Notes: a model not told the origin generated them from the letters alone. A stretch of DNA of 44,097 nt from Alphaproteobacteria bacterium (GCA_017481035.1 JAFUQI010000024.1:1-44097); one strand, 5' to 3'; positions 17,775 through 28,188 are shown, counted from the stretch's first letter. Program-made: numbers and translations.

Positions 17775-18845
17775 TTAAACGATAAAATCAAACTTAGAAA
17801 GAAGCTTAACGCCTCTTTGTCCTAACATAATCTTTGACAACTCAACCCCTATTTTTGCCTTATCTGTTAAATTTGTTGTAAATCCTATCCCAATTTCTGC
17901 ATGTTTCTTTTTGAACAATTCCGCATATTTAAAAGTCTGGTTATCGAGAGTAAACCTTGGAGCTGACCCATACTGTTGACAATATCTTGCTGACACTTTT
18001 ACGTCAAATGTTTCAAACTTCTTTGTTATTGATACTCCAGGAGAAACATAAAATCTATGTGTGCGTTTAAAGTTTGCGTATATTACGTCTTCTTCTCCTA
18101 TATTATCTTTAGGTAATTTAGTGTTGTTATATGTTGCAAATACTTCCGGTTGTAGTATTAGTGTTTTTGAAATATTAAAGTTATATGAATATTTAAATCC
18201 AACGCTAAATATTTTTAATTTTTTGGTAGAATGATGTGGAGAATAAGCAACTATGACTTTAACAATATTGCTATCGTTATATAAATCTCCTTTTACTCCA
18301 AAATAATAGCAATCTTCATTATCTGAATCAGTTTTTTTGATACCAAATTTTGATATGTTAAAAAACACTGATGGGACAAAAAATGCATTTAATGCATCTA
18401 TTTTAATATGTTTGCAATCAATTCCCAAACTTACTCCATGAGATGTAGCACTATTAGTAGAGATATCCAAGTTATTAATTGAAATATATTTTTTGTTATC
18501 AATAAACGGTCTGTTCCAGAATCTAAAATTATCTGTATTTTCTTTATCTGGAGTAACATTCAATATATCTTGCAGTAAGTTATATGATTCTTTTAATGCT
18601 AGTAAAGCCTTATTTTCATCGTATCCTACCCAAGCACCAGATGGATCAACCCACTCTTCGTTATCTTCGTCCCAAGTTCTACTTCCTTTATAAAAGTATA
18701 CATCACCCACTTCGTCTATCCAGCCTCTACGATACCATTTGTCATCAGCAATAGCCCCCCCCCCCAGCAGCATATTTACAGCGCTACAGATGCTTAAAAA
18801 CGCAAAAGAACGGCATATTAAATAACCGTGTTTTCTGTTTATCAT
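17775..18845 (-). CDS. Outer-membrane barrel protein with poly-G contingency tract
   Basis: 356 residues. The N-terminal signal peptide ends in LLGGGAIADD, where the three glycines are encoded by an uninterrupted run of 11 G (18755-18765 on the plus strand as C). The mature protein begins with an acidic, Trp-rich segment, a helix around residues 80-95, then about 200 residues of alternating beta strands (FSVGFKYSYNFN, LILQPEVFATYNN, FYVSPGVSITKKF, HAEIGIGFTTNL) ending KLLSKFDFIV, consistent with an autotransporter-like or OmpA-like barrel. The present tract length keeps the frame open. One base more or less would truncate the product in its signal peptide, so phase-variable expression is likely. 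It converges on mrdA with one base between them. Confidence 0.65.
   Translation of the reverse strand: MINRKHGYLICRSFAFLSICSAVNMLLGGGAIADDKWYRRGWIDEVGDVYFYKGSRTWDEDNEEWVDPSGAWVGYDENKALLALKESYNLLQDILNVTPDKENTDNFRFWNRPFIDNKKYISINNLDISTNSATSHGVSLGIDCKHIKIDALNAFFVPSVFFNISKFGIKKTDSDNEDCYYFGVKGDLYNDSNIVKVIVAYSPHHSTKKLKIFSVGFKYSYNFNISKTLILQPEVFATYNNTKLPKDNIGEEDVIYANFKRTHRFYVSPGVSITKKFETFDVKVSARYCQQYGSAPRFTLDNQTFKYAELFKKKHAEIGIGFTTNLTDKAKIGVELSKIMLGQRGVKLLSKFDFIV
18755..18765 (-). repeat. Homopolymeric G11 tract (C11 on plus strand)
   Basis: Eleven consecutive G residues on the coding strand within the signal-peptide region of an outer-membrane protein gene, in a genome where G/C runs above six are otherwise nearly absent in this window. 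This is the classic substrate of slipped-strand mispairing. Confidence 0.85.
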
Positions 18846-19252
18846 AAATTGTAAAAATTTAAAATTTCTATCTATATTTATGATATCTAATCAATAAAAT
18901 TTATTTCACAAAACTAATGGTATAAAACTAAAACATATATAAAATTTTGTGATTTTTCAGCATTTGACACATAAAAAGCTAGATAAAGTTTTTTGTTTTT
19001 TGTATCATTGCAACACGATATACCAACACTCATAAAACAACAAAATGCTTTCATATGTACACAATTTCTAAGTTGTATATTCTAGTATTTTAAAATACAA
19101 TCATCAACTTACATTTAACTAAGACATAAGTATATTAGCGAAATATCAACACATACCTTGATGCTACTTTAAATGGATTACAATTAAAGCTTCTTTAAAA
19201 AGCTTGTTGATTTTTGTAAAATGTCATCAGGTTTATTTAAAGAAAAGGTAAA
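18846..19252. other. Noncoding gap upstream of hppA
   Basis: No gene is seen. It contains a 14-base perfect palindrome GTATTTTAAAATAC (19085-19098) and a small stem AAGCTT/AAGCTT (19187-19205, 7-base loop) about 48 bases before the hppA start. An AAAAGG ribosome site precedes the hppA ATG. The long AT-rich leader may hold regulatory sites, but none can be named. Confidence 0.4.
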
Positions 19253-21337
19253 ATGTCTAATTTTATAGATATGTTGATTGTAGGATGCGGTTTAGCAGCC
19301 GTGTTGTTTGCAATCGCAAAGATAAAATCCGTTTTCAGTTTGTCGTGTGGTAATGAACGGATGATGGAAGTCGCCAAAGCTATTCAACTTGGAGCTAAGG
19401 CATACTTAAACAGACAGTATTCTACAATAGCGATCGTTGGTGGAATTGTTACTGTACTGCTTGCAGTATTCTTGTCAGGATACGTAGCTGTTGGTTTCGT
19501 CTTAGGAGCTGTCCTCTCAGGAATTGCCGGATATATAGGAATGAATATCTCAGTTCGTGCAAATGTAAGAACAACAGAAGCAGCGAGAACATCTCTAGCA
19601 AAAGCATTAGCTGTTGCATTTGACTCAGGCGCTATTACAGGTATGCTAGTTGTAGGCGCTGGCCTTCTTGGTGTCGCTGTTTATTACTATATACTTCAAG
19701 CACTCAACCTTGAAATAAGAGTGATCACAGAGGCACTTGTAGCACTTAGCTTTGGAGCTTCTCTCATCTCAATATTTGCAAGACTTGGTGGCGGAATTTT
19801 CACAAAAGGAGCAGACGTCGGTGCTGACCTTGTTGGCAAAGTCGAATCAAGCATCCCTGAAGATGATCCAAGAAACCCAGCAGTAATTGCAGACAACGTT
19901 GGAGATAACGTTGGAGATTGCGCTGGTATGGCAGCAGACTTGTTCGAAACATATGCGGTTACTATAGTAGCTTCTATGGTTCTTGCAAGCATACATTTTG
20001 CAGATGAGTTTAAGTCAATTATGATGGCATACCCACTAGCAATAAGCGCAGTTTGCATTATAGGGTCAATAATAGGAACATTCTTTGTAAAGCTTGATGC
20101 ATCAAACAACATCATGAAGGCACTCTACAAAGGATTGATAGCGTCAGGAATCTTCTCATCAGTTTTAATTTATGCTGTAACGAGCTCGATGTTTGAATCA
20201 CTTTCAGCAGAAGTTACATTTGCTGGTGGTGTTTTTACCCCTATGAATCTTTTACACTGCTGTTTTGTCGGAATAGCTGTAACAGGTCTTTTAGTTTGGG
20301 TAACTGAATATTACACATCAACATCATACCGTCCAGTTATAAGCGTAGCAAAAGCATCAGAGACAGGCCACGGAACAAACGTTATTCAAGGTCTAGCAGT
20401 ATCAATGGAAGCAACAGCTTTGCCAACACTCGTAATCTGTGGTGGAATTCTTTGCGCATATTATTTTGCAGGACTTTTCGGAATCGCAATAGCCGCAACA
20501 ACAATGTTAGCTTTTGCTGGTATCATCGTAGCCCTTGATGCATATGGTCCAGTTACAGATAACGCAGGTGGAATCGCTGAAATGTCAGATCTTCCAGGAG
20601 AAGTCAGAACAATAACAGATGCACTTGACGCAGTTGGAAATACGACAAAAGCTGTCACAAAAGGTTATGCAATAGGATCTGCGGCTCTTGCAGCTCTCGT
20701 TCTTTTCGCAACATACGTTGAAGATCTTGTTCATTATTTCCCAAGTCTAAACGTTGGATTTAGCTTACAGAGCCCATACGTCTTAGTCGGTCTTTTAGTG
20801 GGAGCTATGTTGCCATATCTCTTCGGATCATTTGGCATGAAGGCAGTTGGCAGAGCTGGTGGAGCTGTTGTCCTTGAAGTTAGAAGACAGTTCCGCGAAA
20901 TCAAAGGTATCATGGAAGGAAAAGCAAAACCTGATTACAAAACAGCAGTTGACTTGCTAACAAAAGCAGCAATCAAAGAAATGATTGTCCCATCAATATT
21001 GCCACTCATGGCTCCAATAGCAGTTTACTTTGCGGTTAACATGATAGCTGACCAATCTGCAGCTTTCTCGGCTCTTGGCGCAACGTTAATCGGAACAATC
21101 GTTTCAGGACTCTTTGTTGCTCTCTCGATGACATCAGGTGGTGGCGCTTGGGATAACGCAAAGAAGTATGTTGAAGATGGACACTTTGGTGGCAAAGGAT
21201 CCGATGCGCATAAAGCAGCTGTTACCGGAGACACAGTTGGCGATCCATACAAAGACACAGCAGGACCAGCAATCAACCCAATGATTAAGATTATCAATAT
21301 CGTTGCATTGCTTCTTCTTGCAATACTTGCAGCCTAA
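19253..21337 (+). CDS. hppA: K+-independent H+-translocating membrane pyrophosphatase
   Basis: Couples hydrolysis of pyrophosphate to proton transport across the inner membrane, saving ATP and building proton motive force. The 694 residues form about 16 hydrophobic helices. The PPi/Mg sites are intact: [50 protein letters not shown] (read as [11 protein letters not shown]) and [15 protein letters not shown] near the C-terminus. The GNTTK motif in [17 protein letters not shown] has Lys where K+-dependent enzymes have Ala, pointing to the K+-independent subclass. Codon use is richer in GC than its neighbours, consistent with high expression. It appears to be transcribed alone. Confidence 0.96.
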   Translation: MSNFIDMLIVGCGLAAVLFAIAKIKSVFSLSCGNERMMEVAKAIQLGAKAYLNRQYSTIAIVGGIVTVLLAVFLSGYVAVGFVLGAVLSGIAGYIGMNISVRANVRTTEAARTSLAKALAVAFDSGAITGMLVVGAGLLGVAVYYYILQALNLEIRVITEALVALSFGASLISIFARLGGGIFTKGADVGADLVGKVESSIPEDDPRNPAVIADNVGDNVGDCAGMAADLFETYAVTIVASMVLASIHFADEFKSIMMAYPLAISAVCIIGSIIGTFFVKLDASNNIMKALYKGLIASGIFSSVLIYAVTSSMFESLSAEVTFAGGVFTPMNLLHCCFVGIAVTGLLVWVTEYYTSTSYRPVISVAKASETGHGTNVIQGLAVSMEATALPTLVICGGILCAYYFAGLFGIAIAATTMLAFAGIIVALDAYGPVTDNAGGIAEMSDLPGEVRTITDALDAVGNTTKAVTKGYAIGSAALAALVLFATYVEDLVHYFPSLNVGFSLQSPYVLVGLLVGAMLPYLFGSFGMKAVGRAGGAVVLEVRRQFREIKGIMEGKAKPDYKTAVDLLTKAAIKEMIVPSILPLMAPIAVYFAVNMIADQSAAFSALGATLIGTIVSGLFVALSMTSGGGAWDNAKKYVEDGHFGGKGSDAHKAAVTGDTVGDPYKDTAGPAINPMIKIINIVALLLLAILAA

Positions 21338-21343
21338 AAAATT

Positions 21344-21364
21344 GAAGGGATTTAACGTCCCTTC
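21344..21364 (+). terminator. Hairpin after hppA
   Basis: GAAGGGA (21344-21350) pairs perfectly with TCCCTTC (21358-21364) seven bases after the hppA stop. The following TCTCCTTAT is only weakly T-rich, so efficiency is uncertain. Confidence 0.6.
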
Positions 21365-21410
21365 TCTCCTTATATGCAATATTATCTTAACATGTATATA
21401 ACATCAATAA

Positions 21411-22447
21411 GCCACAAGTGAAAACAGCCGTAGTATACATTTTTGAAAAGATGGTTGCAGTGCCACATCCTTTCTTACTACATACAACATTATGTAAACT
21501 TAACGTTTAATACGTATTAACATAAGGGGATATTTAAAGCAGGCGGCTGGGATAGCGCGGAGCGTTGTCTGCTTATGCACAAGACAATAATTAGAGTTAT
21601 ACATATGTAATAGCTATATCACTAACCTAAGCCACCTTCACCGTTAGGTGAGCCGTAGTACGGCAACCATACTACAGCAACCATACTACAGCAACCATCT
21701 ATAATAAGCAAACACTATATCTACTACTATATTTTTTTGAAAAAAGGGTGGCAGTGCGACATCCTTTATCACTGATAATGTATAGCATTATGTAAGTGAA
21801 CCTTGACATATAGTTAATCTTCATTGATATAATGGCCATAGTATGGCAACCTAAGCCTTTTTGAAAATATATATAGTTATATTGATAGTTCGCAATTGAT
21901 ATTATCAATTGTGTCAAAGCAACAATACTAACATTGACATGCATTAATAGAAGGCGGCTTACGAAAGAAGAAGCATCCCATAACAGTTTATTATCATTAA
22001 ATACAAAGCGCGGCATAAATTAGCAACATTAAGCCAGCTTTTGAGGGTACACTAAGATCAGCACGCTTATTTATATGTCAAACTTATAACAAATACGCAT
22101 AAAATAAGCATAAATTTTGCTACACGTTACAACGCAACATATACAACCGCAATCGTAATAGCAATCGGCGCCAAGCGCCATTTCAGCCGCATGCTTGCGC
22201 TTCCAACTAATAACTAGCATTAAATTATATATAAGCTTCCTTAATCTAACGCCCATAGTATGGCAACCTAAGCCTTTTTGAAAATATATATTGAGAGTTC
22301 GTAATTGATATATCAATCGCGTCAAAGCAACAATACTAACATTAGCAAACATTTTGATAACAATATATTAAAGCAGGCGGCTGGAATGGCGCGGGGCGCC
22401 GCCTGCTTATGCGAAATGCAATAACTATCATTATAGATAAAAAACTC
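21411..22447. repeat. Mosaic hairpin-repeat block 1
   Basis: Noncoding zone composed of modules that recur near 30.0-30.8 kb and 43.8-44.1 kb. In order: a GCAGTGCCACATCC module (21450); a GC-rich palindrome (21537-21574); the TTCACC-GTTA-GGTGAG hairpin (21632-21652); a TACTACTATATTTTTTTGAA module (21720); GTGGCAGTGCGACATCC (21747); an AACCTTGACATATAG arm (21798); a TTGATATAATGG extended -10 (21828); CTTTTTGAAAATATAT; the long palindrome CGCAATTGAT/ATCAATTGTG (21891-21913); then a second partial round from 22254 with its own palindrome (22300-22321) and a perfect AAGCAGGCGGC/GCCGCCTGCTT stem (22371-22408). Reading frames on the minus strand here repeat each other because the DNA repeats, not because they are genes. 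Confidence 0.7.
22371..22408. repeat. GC-rich palindromic element, perfect copy
   Basis: An 11-bp stem AAGCAGGCGGC (22371-22381) with GCCGCCTGCTT (22398-22408); the loop contains GGCGCGGGGCGCC, itself able to pair. The same element occurs at 30435-30472, and a right-arm-degraded copy at 29995-30030. Confidence 0.85.
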
Positions 22448-22530
22448 CTTGATATAATTGCTATACTGCACCAGGAAACTATAGAAGACTCACAAATTTA
22501 GTAGTATATAAAACGAAACAATCCCACTAT

Positions 22531-22572
22531 TAAGCCGGCACCTCCCAGCGCGTATTTTCCGCCGCCTGCTTA
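22531..22572. repeat. GC-rich palindromic element, variant form
   Basis: TAAGCCGGC pairs with GCCTGCTTA (one mismatch) around a CACCTCCCAGCGCG centre. A second copy, nearly the same, lies at 30595-30636. Confidence 0.6.
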
Positions 22573-22623
22573 CCTAAGGCATTACGCTAATAATAACGTT
22601 ATAAACACGAAAAAATATATAAA

Positions 22624-22674
22624 CTTTTATTGGAGTTTTTAGTTTTTGACATAACTTTAGTCCGTAGGATATCC
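22624..22674 (+). promoter_or_regulatory. Promoter module with conserved upstream motif (copy A)
   Basis: Motif CTTTTATTGGAGTTTTTA (one base different from the consensus), TTGACA (22646-22651), 17-base spacer, ATATCC (22669-22674), then an AAGGC/GCCTT hairpin and GGAGAAAATCATG. Transcription would run into the antisense of the acetyltransferase fragment, so the original downstream gene appears to have been replaced. Confidence 0.45.
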
Positions 22675-22750
22675 TTTATATATAAGGCGATTCTGCCTTT
22701 CATTTACAACGTTTTTTTATATAGGAGAAAATCATGAAAACAAATTTATT

Positions 22751-22965
22751 TTATTCGAAATCTTTAAGTTCCTTGGTTAAAAGCTTATCTAAGTTATTTA
22801 GGATTTTATCGATTGACCAATCCCACCAAGCAATATCAAGAAGCCTCTTTATCGTTTCATCATCAAAGCGCATTCTTATAACGCGAGCTGGATTGCCACC
22901 AACAATTGCGTAATCAGGAACATCTTTTGTAACAAGTGCGTTGGTTCCTATTATTGCTCCGTTCC
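22751..22965 (-). pseudogene. 3' fragment of Vat-type acetyltransferase gene
   Basis: Codes for the last 70 or so residues of the protein encoded at 30816-31454 ([20 protein letters not shown] through ELKDFE), differing by only a few residues. The N-terminal two thirds, including the catalytic His region, are absent. The fragment abuts the 3' end of the DUF4015-type gene at about 22965 and was probably carried here with the 0.7 kb duplicated segment. Confidence 0.85.
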
Positions 22966-24059
22966 TTAGAATGAAAACTATATTTAGCAGATGGATTCCA
23001 CAGGCTAAACTCATTTAAATAATTATCTTTTGTTGCGTCTATTTGCTGTTGGAGTTCTGTTATTCCATAAGCTTTCCATGCACCATTTTGTAACCAAGTA
23101 GCAGAAAATGCCTGAATCCAAGGACGAACTTTTTTATAATTATCTCCCAAAGCTTTGTTTGAAAGATTCATGGCATGTAAAACAACTTTATACGGTTCGA
23201 GATCTGGAAACTTTATTTTAAACGATTGTGTTGGCCAGTGTGATGGATATATCATCGGGCAAATATAATCAGCTATTTGAGCAATTGCGATATAATCTTG
23301 ACCTAAGTTTTTTTGACTTATCTTAACATCATCGTTTGGAAGACTTCCGGGAATAGTACATCCAAAAACATCGACAGATACTTTTTTGCCAAGTTTATGT
23401 ATCTCAGATACAGCTTCCTTTAAAAATCTATTGATAACCTGTACTTTTGATTCTTTGTCAACGCAATTTTTTATATTTGTTTCCTGTACGCTTTTGTTGT
23501 AATGAGGAAGTCTTATGTAGTCAAATTGTATCTCATCGAATCCTAATTGTGCTGTAAGTTTCGCAATGCGTATAACATAATCTCTTGCTGCTTTGTTGTA
23601 AGGATTAAGCCATCGCATATTTTCTTTATCTACGTGAACAGATCCATCTAAATTTAAAATCGCCATTTCTGGATCAGATTCTGTTTTTATTTTATCCTTG
23701 AATGCAACTATTCTTGCAATTGTATATATTCCGTTTTCATTGCATTTTGTTAAGAAAGATTTGATGTCCTTTATCTCTTTGTTATACGGCAAATCTTTGA
23801 CGCCAAGATCACACGTTATTTCACCATGATCATTTTTTATATCTACAACAAAAGCGTTAAGTCCATGCTTTTTAGCAAACTCTATAAATCTATCAACTTT
23901 ATTTGCCTTTGCTCCAATATATATGCAGCTTAGTTTAAATGCAGATGTATCAAGCTTATCGACTACATTCAATACTGTCTGTTTGTGTATGCCTTTATCT
24001 GCAGAACAGCTTGTTACTAACATAACAATAAATGGAAACACTTTAAGCAAGTTTTTCAT
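22914..24059 (-). CDS. DUF4015-type putative glycoside hydrolase lipoprotein, C-terminus altered
   Basis: 381 residues with a lipoprotein signal: [18 protein letters not shown] has a VTSC lipobox, so Cys18 would be lipidated. The body is a TIM-barrel of the DUF4015 family related to GH13: [70 protein letters not shown] and [13 protein letters not shown]. The substrate is unknown. The last 17 or so residues ([18 protein letters not shown]) are an out-of-frame reading of the duplicated acetyltransferase DNA, so the natural end, near [11 protein letters not shown], has been replaced. The start overlaps the dnaE stop by ATGA, so it is coupled to dnaE. Confidence 0.8.
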   Translation of the reverse strand: MKNLLKVFPFIVMLVTSCSADKGIHKQTVLNVVDKLDTSAFKLSCIYIGAKANKVDRFIEFAKKHGLNAFVVDIKNDHGEITCDLGVKDLPYNKEIKDIKSFLTKCNENGIYTIARIVAFKDKIKTESDPEMAILNLDGSVHVDKENMRWLNPYNKAARDYVIRIAKLTAQLGFDEIQFDYIRLPHYNKSVQETNIKNCVDKESKVQVINRFLKEAVSEIHKLGKKVSVDVFGCTIPGSLPNDDVKISQKNLGQDYIAIAQIADYICPMIYPSHWPTQSFKIKFPDLEPYKVVLHAMNLSNKALGDNYKKVRPWIQAFSATWLQNGAWKAYGITELQQQIDATKDNYLNEFSLWNPSAKYSFHSKERSNNRNQRTCYKRCS

Positions 24060-27000
24060 AATATATTTACCCCCTGTATTCTTTGTATATTATGTCTATC
24101 TTCAATAGATAGTTTCTTCTTATAGTTTGTCTCAATTTCAACTTTTTGTCCAGAACGTTTTTTGACTAAAAATGATATAACAACATCTCCATCAGTCAAC
24201 GAATCTATTGTACGATATATTGATTCTATATCTGCGTCTTCATCTAGTGATATATATATTTTTTTGGTATTCATCATTTGATCAATACTCTTTACACTAG
24301 TTGCTAGTATCCTGTATGATTCAGACTCTCTTTTTATAATAGCTTCTATTAACAACGGAGTACCAACGACAAGCATTTCCTTGCTTTGTGCATAGGCCTC
24401 TGGAAATACGGATACTTCAAATGAGTTATCCTGATCTGATACCATAATAAATGCAAACTTTTGTCCACCCTTTGAAAGTTTCTCTTTCTTCGAAAGTATA
24501 ACTCCTGCTATAGTAATATTTCCCTCTGTAGTTTCAAAATCCTTGCTTCGCGTTATATTGTGTCTATTAAGGAATTCTGAATAAATATCCATAGGGTGAG
24601 TTCCAAGGTAAAAACCTATAGCTTTTCTTTCATTGTCTAATTTTTCTATATCTCCCCATTCCTTGACGTTTTGAAGCGCTATATTTTCAGTTTTATATTC
24701 AGCAAATAATGAACGCTGTGTGACGTTAGGCTTTGTTTCTCCAGATTTTAATAGCTGCTCAAGTGATGCCATAATTTGATGTCTGTTTCCATGAATAGAA
24801 TCAAATGTTCCAGATGATGCGAAAGCATCTGCTTGCTTGGCATTAATTAACGACTCCTTCATAACTCTTCTGAAAAAGTCAAAGATATCCTTGAATTTAC
24901 CTTGCTTTTTACGCTCATTAACTATACACTCCGATACAGTCGTGCTACATCCTTTTAAAGCACCTAGCGCATATCTGATAGCATTATCGCCTTCTCCTTT
25001 AAAAAATGCGTCAGATTCGTTTATATCTGGAGGCAATATCTCGATACCGCAAGCTCTTGCATCTTGAACAAATGTTGCTATCTTATCTGTGCTTGTGATA
25101 TCTATATTCATCGATGCCATATAAAACTCTCGTCTAAAGTGAGTCTTAAGGTATGCTGTTTGGTATGATATAAGCGCATATGCAGCTGCGTGAGATCTGT
25201 TAAATCCGTATCCAGCAAATTTTTCCATAAGAGCAAACACAGCATGAGCTGTGATCTTTGAAATTCCTTTTTCTTCTGCTCCATTCGTAAAGATATCTCT
25301 GTTTTTCTCCATCTCCTCTTTGATCTTTTTGCCCATAGCACGACGTAGCAAGTCAGCACCGGCTAGGCTATATCCACCCATAACCTGAGCCGTCTTCATA
25401 ACCTGCTCTTGATAGATCATGATTCCATATGTACTTTTAAGAATTGGTTCTAAAAGAGGATGTAGATACTCTGTTTTTTCTAGGCCGTGTTTTCTAGCTA
25501 TATATAAAGGTATGTTATCCATAGGACCAGGCCTATATAGAGATACCAAGGCTATAATATCTTCAATATTATCAGGCTTGAGCTTTTGAATCACGTCTCG
25601 CATACCAGAACTTTCAAGCTGGAATACACCTATAACATCTGCAGCACATATAGTCTTAAACGTCTCTTTATCTTCTATATCTATCTTTGAGATATCAAGA
25701 TCTATACCTCTGTATTGCTTTATATAATCGCAAGTCTTTTTGATCACTGTTAATGTCTTGAGTCCAAGGAAGTCGAACTTCACAAGACCTGCCATTTCGG
25801 CAAACTTCATGTTAAACTGCGTGATAGCAAGTTCGGTCTCTCCATCAGAATAAACTGGCACCATCTCATCGACAGGCTTATCGCTAATAACTATTCCTGC
25901 TGCATGCATAGAAGCCTGTCTATAAAGCCCTTCAAGCTGAAGTGCTGTTTTTATAAGAAAATCGATTGTTTCATCTTCTTGCATCATCTGACGAAGCTGC
26001 GGTTCTATTTCTAAAGCTTGAGCTAAATCAACTGGGTTTGTCGGATTCTGTGGAACAAGTTTGGATATTTTATCAACCTGACCGTATGGAAGCTGCATAA
26101 CCCTTCCAACATCTCGTATAACTACCCTTGCCTGCAGCTTTCCAAGTGCTATTATATGAGCAACACAGTTAGCTCCATACTTCGACTGAACATACTTTAT
26201 AACCTCGTCTCGACGTTCCTGACAAAAGTCTATATCAAAGTCTGGCATAGAAACACGTTCTGGGTTCAAGAACCTTTCAAACAAAAGATGGTATCTAATC
26301 GGATCAAGATCAGTGATAGACAAACACCAAGCGACAAGAGATCCAGCTCCAGATCCTCTTCCAGGTCCAACAGGGATTCCATTATTCTTTGTCCATTTTA
26401 CAAAGTCAGAGACAACCAAGAAGTATCCACTAAATCCCATCTTCTTGATAACGCTTAGTTCATAGTGAAGTCGATCTAAATACTCCTGTGCAACTTCTGA
26501 TCTATCTTTGCCTTGGTTTGTTTTATATTTCAAAATCTCATTTTCTAATCTTTTGTTAAAGCCATCGTGAGCCTGCCTATCGAGCTCATCATTCTCATTA
26601 GATTCACCGTTTTCATCAACAAAGCTTGGAAGCCTAGGCTTGCGTTTCTCTGGCATATAAGAACAACGCTGAGCTATCAATGATGTATTAAGTACTGCCT
26701 CCTTTATATCAGAAAACAACTCAAACATTTCATCTGTTGTTTTAAGGTAATGCTCTGAAGTTACCCTGCGTCTGTCTTTAACTGTAAGGTATGTGCCATC
26801 TGCAATGCAAAGTAATGCGTCATGAGCTGGGTGCATATCCTTATCCAAAAAGAAAACATCATTTGTCGCAACTAGAGGAACATTTTGAGCAAAAGCATAA
26901 TCTACAAAAAACTGCTCTGTTCGTTTCTCTCCCCCCTCCCCTGTCCTTGAAATCTCAATATAAAAATTATCTTTATAAATATCCTTCAGATCGTTTAAAC

Positions 27001-27442
27001 ATATAGCAGCAATATCATTCTTGCCTGATAGCATCAAAGAGCCAGCTACTCCATTCCAGCCTCCGCTTAAAGCGATTATTCCTTCTGAATATTTCTTTAA
27101 GTTATCAACAGTTACAAACTTCCTTTCTTCATGATTCTCCATGTAAAAACAAGTCATAAGCTTCATCAGATTCAAATAACCAGCTTCGTTTTTGGCAAGG
27201 AGAACTATAGGTGCTATCGTATCCCCATACTTCAGATCAATTGTCGTCCCAGAAATAGGCTGAATTCCGCAAGACGAACATTTCATTGAAAAGTCCAAGA
27301 CTCCAAACATATTGTTCGTATCAGTTAAAGCTACTGCTGGCTGATTTCTATGAATACAAGCTTTCGCAAGCTCCTGAATCTTAACAGCACCCTCACAAAG
27401 CGAATATGCACTGTGAAGCCTTAAGTGAACAAACGGAGTCAT
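24056..27442 (-). CDS. dnaE: DNA polymerase III alpha subunit
   Basis: Catalytic subunit of the replicative polymerase. The 1128 residues are close to the usual 1160. The N-terminal PHP domain begins FVHLRLHSAYSLCEGA (the usual Asp after HS is Ala here). The palm has GRGSGAGSLVAWCL and PDFDIDF with Asp401 and Asp403, and the third catalytic Asp557 in GLVKFDFLGLKTL. Fingers and tandem HhH follow (YRPGPMDNIP, GIMIYQEQVMKTAQ, GYGFNRSHAAAYALISYQTA), then an OB domain (ITIAGVILSKKEK) and a short C-terminal tail. All catalytic residues are in place. It is followed with a 4-base overlap by the DUF4015-type gene. Confidence 0.97.
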   Translation of the reverse strand: MTPFVHLRLHSAYSLCEGAVKIQELAKACIHRNQPAVALTDTNNMFGVLDFSMKCSSCGIQPISGTTIDLKYGDTIAPIVLLAKNEAGYLNLMKLMTCFYMENHEERKFVTVDNLKKYSEGIIALSGGWNGVAGSLMLSGKNDIAAICLNDLKDIYKDNFYIEISRTGEGGEKRTEQFFVDYAFAQNVPLVATNDVFFLDKDMHPAHDALLCIADGTYLTVKDRRRVTSEHYLKTTDEMFELFSDIKEAVLNTSLIAQRCSYMPEKRKPRLPSFVDENGESNENDELDRQAHDGFNKRLENEILKYKTNQGKDRSEVAQEYLDRLHYELSVIKKMGFSGYFLVVSDFVKWTKNNGIPVGPGRGSGAGSLVAWCLSITDLDPIRYHLLFERFLNPERVSMPDFDIDFCQERRDEVIKYVQSKYGANCVAHIIALGKLQARVVIRDVGRVMQLPYGQVDKISKLVPQNPTNPVDLAQALEIEPQLRQMMQEDETIDFLIKTALQLEGLYRQASMHAAGIVISDKPVDEMVPVYSDGETELAITQFNMKFAEMAGLVKFDFLGLKTLTVIKKTCDYIKQYRGIDLDISKIDIEDKETFKTICAADVIGVFQLESSGMRDVIQKLKPDNIEDIIALVSLYRPGPMDNIPLYIARKHGLEKTEYLHPLLEPILKSTYGIMIYQEQVMKTAQVMGGYSLAGADLLRRAMGKKIKEEMEKNRDIFTNGAEEKGISKITAHAVFALMEKFAGYGFNRSHAAAYALISYQTAYLKTHFRREFYMASMNIDITSTDKIATFVQDARACGIEILPPDINESDAFFKGEGDNAIRYALGALKGCSTTVSECIVNERKKQGKFKDIFDFFRRVMKESLINAKQADAFASSGTFDSIHGNRHQIMASLEQLLKSGETKPNVTQRSLFAEYKTENIALQNVKEWGDIEKLDNERKAIGFYLGTHPMDIYSEFLNRHNITRSKDFETTEGNITIAGVILSKKEKLSKGGQKFAFIMVSDQDNSFEVSVFPEAYAQSKEMLVVGTPLLIEAIIKRESESYRILATSVKSIDQMMNTKKIYISLDEDADIESIYRTIDSLTDGDVVISFLVKKRSGQKVEIETNYKKKLSIEDRHNIQRIQGVNIL

Positions 27443-27457
27443 GACAGTCTAAATGTT

Positions 27458-27486
27458 AATCGTGCTAAACTTATATTAGCACGATT
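27458..27486 (+). terminator. Strong 11-bp hairpin just upstream of dnaE
   Basis: AATCGTGCTAA (27458-27468) pairs perfectly with TTAGCACGATT (27476-27486); a GTTTTTTG run follows on the plus strand. It lies between the convergent end of the 27559 gene and the dnaE start, so it may terminate plus-strand transcription or form a dnaE leader structure on the minus strand. Confidence 0.55.
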
Positions 27487-27558
27487 AGATTGTTTTTTGT
27501 ATTAGGTGATTTAGTCGTTGCTGGCCTCGCTATCACCGTTACGATCTTCCATTGCTGC

Positions 27559-28188
27559 TTAGCGTTCTTGTTTAACTCTATCAATTATGCCCTGTATATC
27601 CTCGACAGTCATACCGTTAGCATGGTTGCCTAGAGCTGTGTGTATTTGCTGTGCTACATCATCGCCATAATAGCCAGCATATAAATACGAATACCTAACT
27701 AAGCTTTCAATTGTTGGTTCTTCGGTTTGTAGGAAATTGTTTAGATAATAATCATTATAATCATCTCTCAATAGAGCTTCAGCTATTGGTCTAAATGCTT
27801 CAATTGCTGCTGCGCGTTCTTCCCTTACTTTTTTTTGTTCTTGCTCATAGTCGTCAATAATTTTCTGTATATCATCAACCTCCATACTTTTGGCATGGTT
27901 GCCTAGAGCTGTGTGTATTTCCTGTGCTGCATTATCGCCATAACCCATCATATCATACGCATACCTAACTAAGCTTTCAATTGTTGGTTCTTCGGTTTGT
28001 AGGAAATAGTTTAGATACCAATCATCTCCCAAAACAGCTTCAGCTGTTGATCTAAATGCTTCCATCTCTTGAGATCGTACTGGTTGTTGTACATGATTTT
28101 CACCATTGTTATACTCTTCCATTGCTATAACACTAGCAGTTGCGAATACAGAAGTTAGCAATAACGTTTTTGTTAAATTTTTCATCAT
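27559..28188 (-). CDS. Secreted tandem-repeat protein of unknown function
   Basis: 209 residues with signal peptide MMKNLTKTLLLTSVFATASV (cleavage probably after IAM/VIA). Two repeats of about 80-85 residues follow, each with an EAFR..AEA.L.DD helix, a NYFLQTEEPTIESLVRY block, a GD.(A)AQ.IHTALGNHA block and an M-x-V-x-DIQ-x-II end. The stop TAA at 27559-27561 is followed in frame by 16 further sense codons beginning AAMEDRNGD and ending SND-TAA. These resemble the start of another repeat (REERAAAIEAF), so a nonsense change seems to have cut a longer protein. Remnants of the same repeat end lie at 29492 and 29894. No known family is recognised. Confidence 0.65.
   Translation of the reverse strand: MMKNLTKTLLLTSVFATASVIAMEEYNNGENHVQQPVRSQEMEAFRSTAEAVLGDDWYLNYFLQTEEPTIESLVRYAYDMMGYGDNAAQEIHTALGNHAKSMEVDDIQKIIDDYEQEQKKVREERAAAIEAFRPIAEALLRDDYNDYYLNNFLQTEEPTIESLVRYSYLYAGYYGDDVAQQIHTALGNHANGMTVEDIQGIIDRVKQER

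Larger units (their letters stand above)
22271..22965 (+). repeat. Long direct repeat, left copy (pairs with 30328-31031)
   Basis: About 0.7 kb is nearly the same as 30328-31031 in the same orientation, including two palindromes, a promoter module and the 3' end of a Vat-type acetyltransferase gene. Differences are mostly single bases and short indels. The copy ends at 22965, where it joins the 3' end of the DUF4015-type gene. Confidence 0.8.

Noticed and set aside
19696-20115. 139-codon minus-strand frame inside hppA
   Set aside because: Shadow of the strongly conserved pyrophosphatase; no start signals.
21699-22352. Two minus-strand open frames (105 and 93 codons) sharing VSIVALT and YFQKGLGCHTM stretches
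   Set aside because: Their similarity follows the DNA repeat modules, including palindromes; no ribosome sites, and frames break between copies. Treated as repeat DNA, not genes.
22734-22911. Plus-strand 59-codon frame beginning ATGAAAACAAAT behind a promoter module
   Set aside because: Apart from the first codons it is the antisense of the acetyltransferase gene; reported as a promoter observation, not as a gene.
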